DNA from: Mesorhizobium sp. B2-3-12
GTDB lineage: Bacteria; Pseudomonadota; Alphaproteobacteria; Rhizobiales; Rhizobiaceae
Direction of reading: 5' to 3'
Assembly: GCF_006442205.1 (NCBI RefSeq)
Contig: NZ_VFVR01000009.1
Location: 236,813-300,812 of the forward strand
Length of the DNA stretch: 64,000 bases
A model generated the notes under the pieces. The model saw nothing but the letters and a program-made list of their open reading frames with translations. It was not told where the DNA came from and ran no database searches. Position 1 is the first letter of the stretch. The number at the start of each line of letters is the position of its first letter. The position numbers and the translations under genes were made by a program. Below are positions 52,241 to 61,133 of this stretch, in pieces.

Positions 52241-52609
52241 ATGACCAGTCAGCCCCCCGTCACAGTCCTTGTCGTCGAAGACGAGGCCTTTTTGCTGTTC
52301 GCCATTGCCGATGAACTGCGCGAGGTGGGGTTCGATGTGCTGGAGGCGAGCAACGCCGACCAGGCGATCCGCATGCTGGAGAGCCGGCAGGACATCGCCA
52401 TCCTGTTCACCGACATCGACATGCCGGGTTCGATGGACGGCCTGCGCCTGTCGGCCGCCGTGCGCGACCGCTGGCCGCCGGTCAAGATCATCATCACCTC
52501 GGGCAAGCAGCAGCCGTCCCGGGACGCGATGCCGAGCGGTGGCGTCTTCCTGCCCAAGCCCTACGCACCGGCAGCCGTGGCCGCCACCATTCACGGCCTG
52601 CTCGCCTAG
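52241..52609 (+). CDS. Single-domain response regulator
   Basis: 122 residues. Receiver fold with acidic pair Glu13/Asp14 (VVEDEAF), phospho-acceptor Asp58 (FTDIDMPG) and the Lys of FLPKPYAP. No output domain, as in stand-alone receivers that pass phosphate or bind a protein partner. 15 bases after the kinase stop, so its likely cognate. Confidence 0.92.
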   Translation: MTSQPPVTVLVVEDEAFLLFAIADELREVGFDVLEASNADQAIRMLESRQDIAILFTDIDMPGSMDGLRLSAAVRDRWPPVKIIITSGKQQPSRDAMPSGGVFLPKPYAPAAVAATIHGLLA

Positions 52610-52619
52610 GTTTTACAAC

Positions 52620-53501
52620 TCACTTGTCGCTGTTCTCAAACGCGCCGATCCCTTGCGCGATCAGGTTGGTGGCCATCACCAGCGAGATGATGGCGGCGGA
52701 GTTGAACACCACCACCCACCATTTGCCGCCGGTGAGAAAACCGTAGCCGTCGGCGATCGCCAGCCCCCAGTCGGCCGATGGCGGCTGGATGCCGAGGCCG
52801 AGGAAGGAGAGCGTCGCGATCGAGAAGAAGGCGTAGCCGAGCCGGGTGATCAGCTCGATCAGGATGGTTTCTCGGACATTGGGCAGGATTTCCAGGAACA
52901 TAATCGCCAGCCTCCCTTCGCCGGCCAGCCGTGCGGCGTTGATATAGTCGCGCTCGCGCTGTTCGCGCGCTGCGGTGCGCACCGTGCGCGCCACCAGCGG
53001 CGCATAGGCAAGACCGATCACCGCGATGACGGTGAAGTTGGACGGGCCGATCGCCACCAGCGCCATCGTCACCAGCACGATGAAGGGCAGCGACATGACG
53101 GCATCAAGCAGCCGCGCGCCGACGGCATCGACCAGGCCGCCGAAAGTGCCGAGCACCAGACCGATGACACTGCCTGAAGCAACGCCCGCCAGCGTCGCCA
53201 GCGGCGCCACCATGAGGATGTCGCGCGAGCCGACGATGATGCGCGAAAGCACGTCGCGGCCGAGCTGGTCGGTGCCGAACCAGTGCACCGCGTCGGGCGC
53301 CGTCATCATCGACAGGAAATCCTCGGCATAGGGATCGAACGGGACGAACAGCGCGCCGAACAGCGCGCAGGCGACCCAGAACAGCAGCACCGTCGAGCCA
53401 ATCAAGGTCGACGGCGCCACGCCAAGCAAAAAGCCGCGCAATCTGCCAATCCAGGAGAGCCTGATGTCGCCGCGCATCGGTGATTGCGCCAAATCGGTCA
53501 T
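52620..53501 (-). CDS. Peptide-type ABC permease (DppC-like)
   Basis: 293 residues from the ATG at 53501. GTDQLGRDVLSRIIVGSRDILMVAPLATLAGVASGSVIGLVLGTFGGLVDAVGARLLDAVMSLP is the family block and IEL...RLGYAFFSIATLSFLGLGIQPPSADWGLAIADG closes it. Overlaps the upstream permease gene (ATGA). Six helices. Confidence 0.92.
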   Translation of the reverse strand: MTDLAQSPMRGDIRLSWIGRLRGFLLGVAPSTLIGSTVLLFWVACALFGALFVPFDPYAEDFLSMMTAPDAVHWFGTDQLGRDVLSRIIVGSRDILMVAPLATLAGVASGSVIGLVLGTFGGLVDAVGARLLDAVMSLPFIVLVTMALVAIGPSNFTVIAVIGLAYAPLVARTVRTAAREQRERDYINAARLAGEGRLAIMFLEILPNVRETILIELITRLGYAFFSIATLSFLGLGIQPPSADWGLAIADGYGFLTGGKWWVVVFNSAAIISLVMATNLIAQGIGAFENSDK

Positions 53502-54475
53502 GGCGTGGCCCGGCGGCGCTGGCGCGGATCGAGCAGCGCCTGCAGGAGATCGCCGATCGCGGCCGTCGACACGAAGATCGCCGCCATCACCAGCACGCCG
53601 GCCTCGAGCATCGGGAAGTCGCGCGCCTTGGCGGCGCTCAGAACCAGATTGCCGAGCCCCTGTATGCCGAACAGCGCCTCGATCACCACCAGCCCGCCGA
53701 GCAGGAAGCCGCTCTGCGTGGCGATGACCGCCACCGTCGGCACCAGCGCGTTGCGCAGCACGTGCTTGAACAGCACTTGCGAGGGGCTCAGCCCCTTGAG
53801 GATCGCGGTGCGCGTATAGTCGGCCGCACGCGCCTCTATCACCCCTGCCCTGGTCATGCGCGCGACATAGCCGATAAGGTTCAAGACCAGCGGCAGCGCC
53901 GGCAAGACGAGATAGTAGCTGGTCGTCCAGAAGCCGGCCCCATCCGGCGCCGCACCGGTGATCGGAAACCAGGCCAACCACAGGCCGAAGACCATCAGCA
54001 GCAACAGTCCGGAGACGAAATCCGGCACGATCGAGAGCGAGACGCCGGTCAGCACGATCGCCCTGTCGAGAAGGCTCCCCGAGCGCAGGCCGGCGGCGAC
54101 ACCGGCGCCGATGCCGATCGGCACCAGGAACAAAAGCACGATTCCGGCGAGTGCCGCGGAGTTGCGGATGCCTTGCAGGACGAACGGCGCCACCGGCGCG
54201 CGCATCGACAGCGAGTCGCCGAAATCCCCCGTGATCGCCTTGCTGAACCAGTGCCAGTATTGTTCGAGGATCGGCTGGTCGGTGCCGAGCTTGCGGTTCA
54301 ACTCGGCGACCGCCTGCGCGTCCGCGAACGGACCAAGCATGACGCGGCCGACATCGCCGGGCAGCACCTGCCCGGCGAGGAAGACCAGCGCGCTGACCAG
54401 CCACAGCGTGAGCAGCAGCGAGCCTGTCCGCGCCGCCACGGGCCGGACGATCGCGATCGTGGCGATGCCGCTCAA
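53498..54475 (-). CDS. Peptide-type ABC permease (DppB-like)
   Basis: 325 residues, TTG start at 54475 overlapping the binding-protein stop (TTGA). PGDVGRVMLGPFADAQAVAELNRKLGTDQPILEQYWHWFSKAITGDFGDSL and the loop EARAADYTRTAILKGLSPSQVLFKHVLRNALVPTVAVI are DppB-type. Six helices; works with the DppC-like and dual ATPase proteins. Confidence 0.92.
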   Translation of the reverse strand: MSGIATIAIVRPVAARTGSLLLTLWLVSALVFLAGQVLPGDVGRVMLGPFADAQAVAELNRKLGTDQPILEQYWHWFSKAITGDFGDSLSMRAPVAPFVLQGIRNSAALAGIVLLFLVPIGIGAGVAAGLRSGSLLDRAIVLTGVSLSIVPDFVSGLLLLMVFGLWLAWFPITGAAPDGAGFWTTSYYLVLPALPLVLNLIGYVARMTRAGVIEARAADYTRTAILKGLSPSQVLFKHVLRNALVPTVAVIATQSGFLLGGLVVIEALFGIQGLGNLVLSAAKARDFPMLEAGVLVMAAIFVSTAAIGDLLQALLDPRQRRRATP

Positions 54476-56121
54476 ACGAACGACACTTTGTCGAGCAGCA
54501 GGTGCGAGATGGCGGTGAAGCGCACGCCTTCGACCCTGGCGCTGACGATGCGGCTGTATTGCGAGAAATAGCTGATGATCAGCGGCGTCTCGTCGAGCAG
54601 CAAGGTCTGTATCTTGCCGGCGGCGAGCCGCTGCGCCTGCAGGTCGCGCGCCTTGCCATAGTCGATGAGCAGCGCATCATAGTCCGCATTGTTGAAATGC
54701 GCCGCGTTCCAGGCGCCTGAACTCTTCAGCGTCGCGTTGAGGAAGATGTCGGGCGTGCCGCGATGGCCGAAATCGGTGATGCCGAGATTGGAGTCCAGCC
54801 AGGGCGAGGAGCCGAACGTCGCCGAGCCGTAATAGGCATCCTGCGGCAGCACGTTGAGCTTGATGTCGATGCCGGCCTTCTTCGCGAAATTCTGGATGAT
54901 CACCGCGTAGTCGGGAATGTCATAGGCGCGCTCGGTGGTCAGCGTCACCTCGAACCCGTTGGGCACGCCGGCCTCGCCGAGCAGGCGCTTGGCCTCGGCG
55001 ATGTCTTGCTTGCGCTGCGGCACCGATGGATCGGCCGAGGGGAAGATCGGCGCGAAGGGCGTGTCGTTGCCGACGATGGCGCGGCCCTTGAGCAGGCCCT
55101 TGACCACCGCTTCGCGGTCGATGGTCAGCGCCAGGGCGCGGCGGATGCGCTTGTTGGTGAACGGCGCCTGGTCGGTTCTGAGATGCGCCGGGTCATGCGA
55201 GCTTGCCTGCACGCTGAGCAGCTTGAAATTGGGATTGCCCTCGATCGCCAGTTCCAGCCGTGTGGTGCTCGGAATGACGTCGATCTGGCCGGCCTGCAGC
55301 GCCAGCACCTGCGCCTGTTCGTCGTCGAAGAACTTGATCTCGACGCGGTCGGGGAGCGCCTTGTCGCCCCAATAGTCGGGATTGCGCACGAAGCTGGCGC
55401 CTTGCTTGGGGCGGAAGCTTTCCAGCTTGAACGGGCCGGTGCCGTTGAAAGTCTTCTCGAAATCGCCGGCATAATCGGCCGGCACGATGACGGCATTGTA
55501 GACGTCGGAGGAGACGTAGAACGGGAAGTTGCTGTTCGACTGGTCGAGATCGAAGGCGACCGTCTCGTCGTCGACGGCCTTGGCGCCGCCCTTGGACAAG
55601 ATGCCCTTATAGGCCGACAAGGCCGAGGAGCCGCTGGCCGGATCGACAAGCCGTTCGAAGCTTGCCACCACATCCTTGGCGGTCACGGTGCGGCCGTCGT
55701 GGAATTTCACGCCTGGCCGTAGCTTGAAGGTCCAGCGCTTGGCGGTCTCGTCGGCTTCCCAGGACAGGGCAAGCTTCGGCTGCAGCCCGTCCTTGGGATC
55801 GTCGAGGATAAGATACTCGCCGACCTGGCTGATCACGCCGATGCTGGCCGGATCGGTGATGGTGACCGGATCGATCGCCTTGGTCGGCTGTCCCAGGCCG
55901 ACGCGCACCGTGCCGCCGGCGGTCGCCGCGCGTGCGCCAGATGTGAACAGCCCCTGCGAGGCGGCAAAGCCGGTGAGGCCGAGCAGTGCTGCGTATTTCA
56001 AGAGGTCGCGGCGCTTGAGGAAGCCTTGCGCGTATTCGTCGACCGCGACATTCCAGATGTCACTGGACGCAGTGCGGCGGGATTGATTGCGCAAAAGTTC
56101 GATGTCGGAACGTCTCGTCAT
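54472..56121 (-). CDS. Peptide-type ABC substrate-binding protein with Tat signal
   Basis: 549 residues from the ATG at 56121. A long N-terminus ends in a twin-arginine motif KRRDLLKYAALLGLTGFAA (Arg37-Arg38) with cleavage after ARA near 65, so it is exported folded by Tat. Mature part is a family 5 solute-binding protein (KWRFTFKLRPGVKFHDGRTVTAKDVV-type block at KRWTFKLRPGVKFHDG). Ligand unknown; LLM and DUF427 neighbours hint at a sulfur or exotic peptide compound. Confidence 0.9.
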   Translation of the reverse strand: MTRRSDIELLRNQSRRTASSDIWNVAVDEYAQGFLKRRDLLKYAALLGLTGFAASQGLFTSGARAATAGGTVRVGLGQPTKAIDPVTITDPASIGVISQVGEYLILDDPKDGLQPKLALSWEADETAKRWTFKLRPGVKFHDGRTVTAKDVVASFERLVDPASGSSALSAYKGILSKGGAKAVDDETVAFDLDQSNSNFPFYVSSDVYNAVIVPADYAGDFEKTFNGTGPFKLESFRPKQGASFVRNPDYWGDKALPDRVEIKFFDDEQAQVLALQAGQIDVIPSTTRLELAIEGNPNFKLLSVQASSHDPAHLRTDQAPFTNKRIRRALALTIDREAVVKGLLKGRAIVGNDTPFAPIFPSADPSVPQRKQDIAEAKRLLGEAGVPNGFEVTLTTERAYDIPDYAVIIQNFAKKAGIDIKLNVLPQDAYYGSATFGSSPWLDSNLGITDFGHRGTPDIFLNATLKSSGAWNAAHFNNADYDALLIDYGKARDLQAQRLAAGKIQTLLLDETPLIISYFSQYSRIVSARVEGVRFTAISHLLLDKVSFV

Positions 56122-56162
56122 TGTTTTTCTCTCTTGAAAGGGGAGCTGGAAAAAAGCCGCCG

Positions 56163-56936
56163 TCAGGCCGGCTGGCCGTCGAGATGGATGCGGTCGACCG
56201 CTTGCGGATAGAAGGCGATCAGGCCCTTGATCTTGGAAACCTCGTCGATCGGCTCGCGATAACTCCAGGCGATGTCGGGGCGAACCGAACCATCCCCGAG
56301 CAGGCCCGACCAGTAGGAGGCGATGCCCTTGTAGGGACATCGCGTCGTGGAACTGGACGCCGTCAGCCGGTCGACCCTGATATCCTCGGGCGGCAGGTAG
56401 AAGCGCGTCGGCAGATGGGTCTCGAACAGCAGCACCGGGCGGTGGCTGTCGGCGATGATCTCGCCGTCGAACCAGACCTCGACATGGCTCGAACTCTGCA
56501 GCACGTCGATGCGCGCATAGGGGTCGCGGGCGTGGACGAAGACTTCCTCTTCCTCCTCGAACCACTGGTCGACCGCCTTCCAGGTGAAGGCGATGCGGCC
56601 GGCGAGCGGCGCCAGGTTCTCGTCCCGCGGCGCCGTGAACGACCAGGCCGCGTTGGCGGCGCGTCTGTCGCCGCTGTCGATGTCCCAATAGGCGGTCTCG
56701 CCGCCGACCGCATGCGGCTCGCGATGCAGCGACGGTTTCAGCACCGACGGATCGACCTGGGATGGCGGGAAGAAATAGATCGGCAGGAAATGGTTGGAGC
56801 GCAGCACCAGCACATTACGGCTGTCGGCGATAGTGCGGCCGCCAAATTTCACACGCACGCGCTTGGGGCTGGTGAGCACGTTGACGAGGCGCGGAGCGCT
56901 GGCTTCGCGAGGCTGGAGGTTCGGCGCGGCGGTCAT
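56163..56936 (-). CDS. DUF427 tandem-domain protein
   Basis: 257 residues from the ATG at 56936. Two DUF427 units are visible: RVRVKFGGRTIADSRNVLVLRSNHFLPIYFFPPSQVD and SSSHVEVWFDGEIIADSHRPVLLFETHLPTRFYLPPEDIRVD, each followed by a W-rich stretch. Between LLM and ABC genes. Function unknown. Confidence 0.82.
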   Translation of the reverse strand: MTAAPNLQPREASAPRLVNVLTSPKRVRVKFGGRTIADSRNVLVLRSNHFLPIYFFPPSQVDPSVLKPSLHREPHAVGGETAYWDIDSGDRRAANAAWSFTAPRDENLAPLAGRIAFTWKAVDQWFEEEEEVFVHARDPYARIDVLQSSSHVEVWFDGEIIADSHRPVLLFETHLPTRFYLPPEDIRVDRLTASSSTTRCPYKGIASYWSGLLGDGSVRPDIAWSYREPIDEVSKIKGLIAFYPQAVDRIHLDGQPA

Positions 56937-56946
56937 GATGGCCTCC

Positions 56947-58299
56947 TCAGGACACGGCGCGCTGATTGGCGCGCTGCTCGGCGAAGCGGTTGGCGGGGCG
57001 GGCAAGGCCGAAGCGGTCGCGCAGCGTGCCGGGCGCGTATTCGGTCGGCACGAGGCCACGCCGCTGCAGTTCCGGCACCACCTGTTCGGCGAAATTCACC
57101 CAGTCTTCCGGCAGCAGCGGGAACATCAGGTTGAAGCCGTCGCAGGCGCCGGCGACGTACCAGTCTTCCAGCTGGTCGGCGATCTGCCTGGGCGTGCCGG
57201 CCACCGTCGGCACCGAGCCGCTGTTGGCGAGCTTGCGGGCGATGTCGCGCAGGCTGAGGTTCTCTCTCGACCATTGCTTGACCCGGTTCAGCGAGGTGCG
57301 CCCGCCATTGAAGGTGCTTTCGTCCGGCAGCGGCGGCAGCGGGCCGTCGGGCGGGTAGACGGACAGGTCGATGCCGCTCCAGCTCGACAACAGATCGATG
57401 CCGACCTGGTCGGGCAGCAGCGTCTGCAGATATTCCTGCTTGTCGCGGCCCTCGGCCTCGGACGCCGCGACAATCGGCAGGATGCCGGGCAGGATCTTGA
57501 AGCTCTCCGGCCGCCTGCCGTGGCGGGCCAGCCGCTCGTTGATGTCCTGCCGGTATTTGATGCCGTCTTCGCGCGTGGAGAAGATGGCGAAATGCACGTC
57601 GGCCTGGGCGGTGGCGAAATTCTTGCCGTCCTCCGACGAGCCGGCCTGCACGATCAGCGGATGGCCCTGCGGCGGCCGCGACACGTTGAGCGGCCCGCGC
57701 ACCTTGAAGTGCTTGCCCTTGTGGTCGATCGGATGGACCTTGTCTGGGTCGGCGAAATAGCCCGTCTCTTTGTCGATGAGGAGCGCCTCGTCCTCCCAGC
57801 TGTCCCACAGCGCCTTGACGATATCGAGGAATTCGCCGGCCCGCTCATAGCGGAAGGCGTGCTCGATATTGCCGTCGCGGCCGAAATTGCGCGCCTCCTC
57901 GTCCATCGCCGAGGTGACGACGTTCCACGACGCCCTGCCCTTGGAGATATGGTCGAGCGAGGCGAACAGCCGCGCCACATTATAGGGCTCGCTGTAGGAG
58001 CTCGACGCCGTGGTGATCAGGCCGATATGCTTGGTCACGCCGGCCAGCGCCGACAGCAGCGTCAGCGGCTCCAGCCGCGCATTGGCGTAATGTGCGACCC
58101 CGCTCTTGACCGAATCCCAGATCGACACGTGGTCGGCGACGAAGATGGTGTCGATCGTGGCCCGTTCGGCCGCCTGCACCAGTTCGCGGTAATAGTCGAA
58201 GTCGAGCACTTCGCGGCCCGGCGCGCGCGGGTGGCGCCAGGCCATGCGGTGGTCGCCCTGCGGGTTGAAGAAGAACGCGCTGAGGATCATGTGCGACAT
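56947..58299 (-). CDS. LLM-class flavin-dependent monooxygenase (NtaA/SnaA/DszA type)
   Basis: 450 residues; ribosome-binding GGGAAGG before the ATG. HMAWRHPRAPGREVLDFDYYRELVQAAERATIDTIFVADHV, then GKGRASWNVVTSAMDEEARNFGRDG and LIVQAGSSEDGKNFAT. Reduced-flavin-dependent TIM-barrel monooxygenase; members open sulfonates, nitrilotriacetate or thioethers. Likely first oxidation of the imported compound. 10 bases before the DUF427 gene. Confidence 0.92.
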   Translation of the reverse strand: MSHMILSAFFFNPQGDHRMAWRHPRAPGREVLDFDYYRELVQAAERATIDTIFVADHVSIWDSVKSGVAHYANARLEPLTLLSALAGVTKHIGLITTASSSYSEPYNVARLFASLDHISKGRASWNVVTSAMDEEARNFGRDGNIEHAFRYERAGEFLDIVKALWDSWEDEALLIDKETGYFADPDKVHPIDHKGKHFKVRGPLNVSRPPQGHPLIVQAGSSEDGKNFATAQADVHFAIFSTREDGIKYRQDINERLARHGRRPESFKILPGILPIVAASEAEGRDKQEYLQTLLPDQVGIDLLSSWSGIDLSVYPPDGPLPPLPDESTFNGGRTSLNRVKQWSRENLSLRDIARKLANSGSVPTVAGTPRQIADQLEDWYVAGACDGFNLMFPLLPEDWVNFAEQVVPELQRRGLVPTEYAPGTLRDRFGLARPANRFAEQRANQRAVS

Positions 58300-58487
58300 G
58301 CCGGTAGCCTTCCCTGTCCATGCGAAAATCTCAGGGGCGGCGGCGTGTGGCCGTGCCCTGAAAACCTTCAGTCGGTAAAAGTTAGATTGCGCCCAGGCTT
58401 AATTCGAGTAATTTTATAGAGATTGTTCCATGTGAAAGCGGAAGCGATTGCCCCCGATCGCCGCGCGGACAGAAAGTGGTTTCGGGC
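58300..58487. promoter_or_regulatory. Divergent promoter region of ABC/LLM cluster
   Basis: AT-rich stretch TTAATTCGAGTAATTTTATAGAG around 58398-58422 lies between the LLM operon (minus) and the dual ATPase gene (plus) and probably contains both promoters. Confidence 0.45.
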
Positions 58488-60299
58488 ATGTCCTCTTCAG
58501 TTCTGAGCGTCGAGCACCTCTCGATTTCCTACCGGGGCGCCCGGCACATCCATCGCGCGGTCGACGACATTTCGCTGAAGATCGGCCAGGGCGAAGCGCT
58601 CGGGCTGGTCGGCGAGTCCGGTTCGGGCAAGAGCTCGGTGGCGCTGGCCGTGCTGCGCTACCTGCCCAAACACGCCCGGGTCGAGGCCGCGCAGCTCGCC
58701 TTCGAGAACCGCGAGATCCGCGACCTCTCCGCCGTCGAGCTCCGCCGGCTGCGCGGCGACCGCATCGCCGCCGTCTACCAGCATCCGGGCTCGGCGCTGA
58801 ACCCGAGCATGACCATTGGCGGCCAGATCACCGAGACGCTGCTGCGCCACCGCCCGATGCATCATGACGACGCGCTTGGCCGCGCGGCGCAACTGCTCGG
58901 CCGCGTCCGCGTCGCCAATCCCGAGCGCGTGCTAAGACTTTATCCGCACGAATTGTCGGGCGGCATGCAGCAGCGCGCCAACATCGCCATCGCGATCGCG
59001 CTCGACCCGGCGCTGCTGGTGATGGACGAGCCGACCACGGCGCTCGACGCCAGCGTCCAGTCCGAGATCATCGCCATCCTCGACGATCTGCGCCGCGAGC
59101 ACCGCACCTCGATCCTGCTGATCAGCCACGACATCAACCTGATCAGGCGTTCCTGCGACCGCGTCTCGGTGATGCAGGCTGGCGCGATCGTCGAGACCGG
59201 TGTCGCCACGGAGGTGTTCGACAGCCCGCGCCACGCCTATACACGCGCGCTGGTCGCGGCGATCCCGACGCTCGCCCGCACCAAGCGCGACGGCAGGCTG
59301 GCCGAGGATGCCAGCCCCATCGACCTCGCGCCCGCGCCGGCCACCGACAGCATCCCCGCCCGGCCGCGCGAGATCGCCGTCTCCTGCCGGGGGATAAGAC
59401 AATCCTTCGGCGGCCAGCCGGTGCTGCACGGCATCGACCTCGACATCGCCGCCGGCGAGACCTTTGGGCTGATCGGCGAATCCGGCTCCGGCAAGTCGAC
59501 GCTGGCGCGCATCGTCACCGGCCTGCAGCCGCCGACGGCGGGCAGCGTCGAACTGTTCGGCAAGACCGTGGCGCCGCTGGTCGAACGTCGCCAGCCGGCC
59601 GAGCGGCGCGACGTGCAGATGGTGTTCCAGTCGCCCGACCGAACGCTCAACCCGCGCCAGCGCATCGGCCGCATCCTCGGCCGGCCGCTGCGGCGGCTGG
59701 CCGGCCTGCCGCGCCGCGCCGTACCGCAACGCGTCGGCGACCTGCTGGCCTCGGTGCGCCTGGCCCGCACGACATCGGAGCAGAAGCCCGGAACGCTGTC
59801 TGGCGGCCAGCGCCAGCGCACGGCGATCGCCCGCGCCTTCGCCGGCCTGCCGAGGCTGGTGGTGCTCGACGAGCCGACCTCGGCGCTCGACGTCTCGGTG
59901 CAGGCGACCGTGCTCAACCTGCTCAACGACCTGCAGAGGAGCAAGCAAACCGCCTATCTCTTCATCAGCCATGATCTGCGCGTCGTGCGCTACATGGCCG
60001 ACCGCATCGGCGTGCTCTATCGCGGCCGCCTGGTCGAGACCGGCACCTCCGACCAAATTTTTGCCGGCCCCAACCACCCCTACACGCAAATGCTGCTGGC
60101 GGCGTCTTCCAATGAGGGACAGGCCGCGACGATCGCCGAGGCGTCACCCGCCATCGAAGCCGGCTCGGATGCAAGCCTTGCCGGCTGCGCCTTCGCCGCC
60201 CGCTGCCCGCTGGCCGCCGAGGCCTGTCGCAACGCCGAACCCGTGCCACGCGAGGTCGAGCCGGGCCATGTCATCGCCTGCTGGAAGCGCGCCGGCTGA
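58488..60299 (+). CDS. Dual ABC ATPase of peptide-type importer
   Basis: 603 residues, two complete ATPase domains. Walker A GESGSGKSS (about 42-50) and a second GESGSGKST (about 329-337); signature SGGMQQRANIAIAIALDP and SGGQRQRTAIARAFAG; Walker B LLVMDEPTTALDAS and LVVLDEPTSALDVS. The C-terminus has the oligopeptide-family Cys cluster (AGCAFAARCPLAAEACRN). Fused OppD/OppF equivalent. Its 3' end has a diverged copy at 62450-62606. Confidence 0.93.
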   Translation: MSSSVLSVEHLSISYRGARHIHRAVDDISLKIGQGEALGLVGESGSGKSSVALAVLRYLPKHARVEAAQLAFENREIRDLSAVELRRLRGDRIAAVYQHPGSALNPSMTIGGQITETLLRHRPMHHDDALGRAAQLLGRVRVANPERVLRLYPHELSGGMQQRANIAIAIALDPALLVMDEPTTALDASVQSEIIAILDDLRREHRTSILLISHDINLIRRSCDRVSVMQAGAIVETGVATEVFDSPRHAYTRALVAAIPTLARTKRDGRLAEDASPIDLAPAPATDSIPARPREIAVSCRGIRQSFGGQPVLHGIDLDIAAGETFGLIGESGSGKSTLARIVTGLQPPTAGSVELFGKTVAPLVERRQPAERRDVQMVFQSPDRTLNPRQRIGRILGRPLRRLAGLPRRAVPQRVGDLLASVRLARTTSEQKPGTLSGGQRQRTAIARAFAGLPRLVVLDEPTSALDVSVQATVLNLLNDLQRSKQTAYLFISHDLRVVRYMADRIGVLYRGRLVETGTSDQIFAGPNHPYTQMLLAASSNEGQAATIAEASPAIEAGSDASLAGCAFAARCPLAAEACRNAEPVPREVEPGHVIACWKRAG

Positions 60300-60815
60300 G
60301 GTTGGCCCTTCCGCCGAGCCGTGCGGCTGGCAGCGCGTACTCAGTCGCTTCCCGCTTGTCTGGGACCATTGCTTGGAGGGGTAAGGAGAAGCGTTGTCCG
60401 CCACCCGCGCCTCGGCCTCGATCTGCGAAATTGCCTTTGCCTGTGGCTTCACTCCGGCGCCCATTTCTTGCGCGCCTTCAGCGCCGCCATGATTTGGGCT
60501 GGATATTCTTTGTCGGATTTGAATGATCGAGGACCATTACACGAATGTTTGAGTTGGCCAGCAGTATTATGCTTCTCCGTATCCAAAAATGACCGCAATA
60601 ATATGCCTCTGTAGACGTAAAAATTCTATAACATTCCTTCAATGGTAGGATTGATTTGCTAATAACGTCTACAAAATACTTATATCATATTGATATTAAT
60701 CTAAGTCATATCGCCTTGTAAAAAACATTTATGGAAGACCATGGCCGCGCATAGACTCATTCACTAACAAAGATTAAAGTTAAATCATTTATTAACCATA
60801 GCAATGGTGGGGACC
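60300..60815. other. AT-rich gap between ATPase gene and EF-hand cassette
   Basis: About 515 bases. 60300-60530 is GC-rich and unremarkable; 60560-60800 is strongly AT-rich, holds the TGTAGACGT/ACGTCTACA palindrome, and ends in the promoter area of the cassette. Predicted frames here look non-coding. Confidence 0.45.
60610..60673. promoter_or_regulatory. Wide inverted repeat in AT-rich region
   Basis: TGTAGACGT (60610-60618) and ACGTCTACA (60665-60673) are exact complements 46 bases apart, upstream of the EF-hand operon. Could be a long hairpin or two regulator sites. Confidence 0.5.
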
Positions 60816-61133
60816 ATGGTTAAAAAGTCGATTTATGCCTACAGCTTGAGTGGGAAGAACATCCGCGTCAGCATTGTGTCGGCTCGCCTGAGAGTGATAC
60901 TGGATCCAACCGGCAAGATCGGGGTCGACACGCTCGACCCGCTGACCGATTTCTTCGATGGCGCGAATCCCGCACTCGTCCTTCCGGATATGATCAGCAG
61001 CTACAAGCCTTTTCGCGATGATGGCCTGAAGATCACGGTGGCGGATCTCAGCAAGGCGACGACCGTCCATGATGTCACGACGATCGTTTTGCGAAAGTAC
61101 AAGAAGATGGGCTGGAAGGTCCTGATCGGATGA
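60816..61133 (+). CDS. Small hypothetical protein, first gene of EF-hand cassette
   Basis: 105 residues from the ATG at 60816; an ATG at 60804 four codons earlier is possible. Begins MVKKSIYAYSLSGKNIRVSIVSARLRVILDP; later LVLPDMISSYKPFRDDGLKITVADLSKATTVHDVTTIVLRKYKKMGWKVLIG. No Cys, no signal peptide, no membrane helix; one short alpha/beta domain by eye. Stop overlaps the barrel gene start (ATGA), so co-translated. No family recognised. Confidence 0.6.
   Translation: MVKKSIYAYSLSGKNIRVSIVSARLRVILDPTGKIGVDTLDPLTDFFDGANPALVLPDMISSYKPFRDDGLKITVADLSKATTVHDVTTIVLRKYKKMGWKVLIG

Noticed and set aside
60321..60614. Plus-strand frame of 97 residues after the ATPase gene
   Set aside because: No ribosome-binding site or family pattern, unlike neighbours in composition; considered non-coding.
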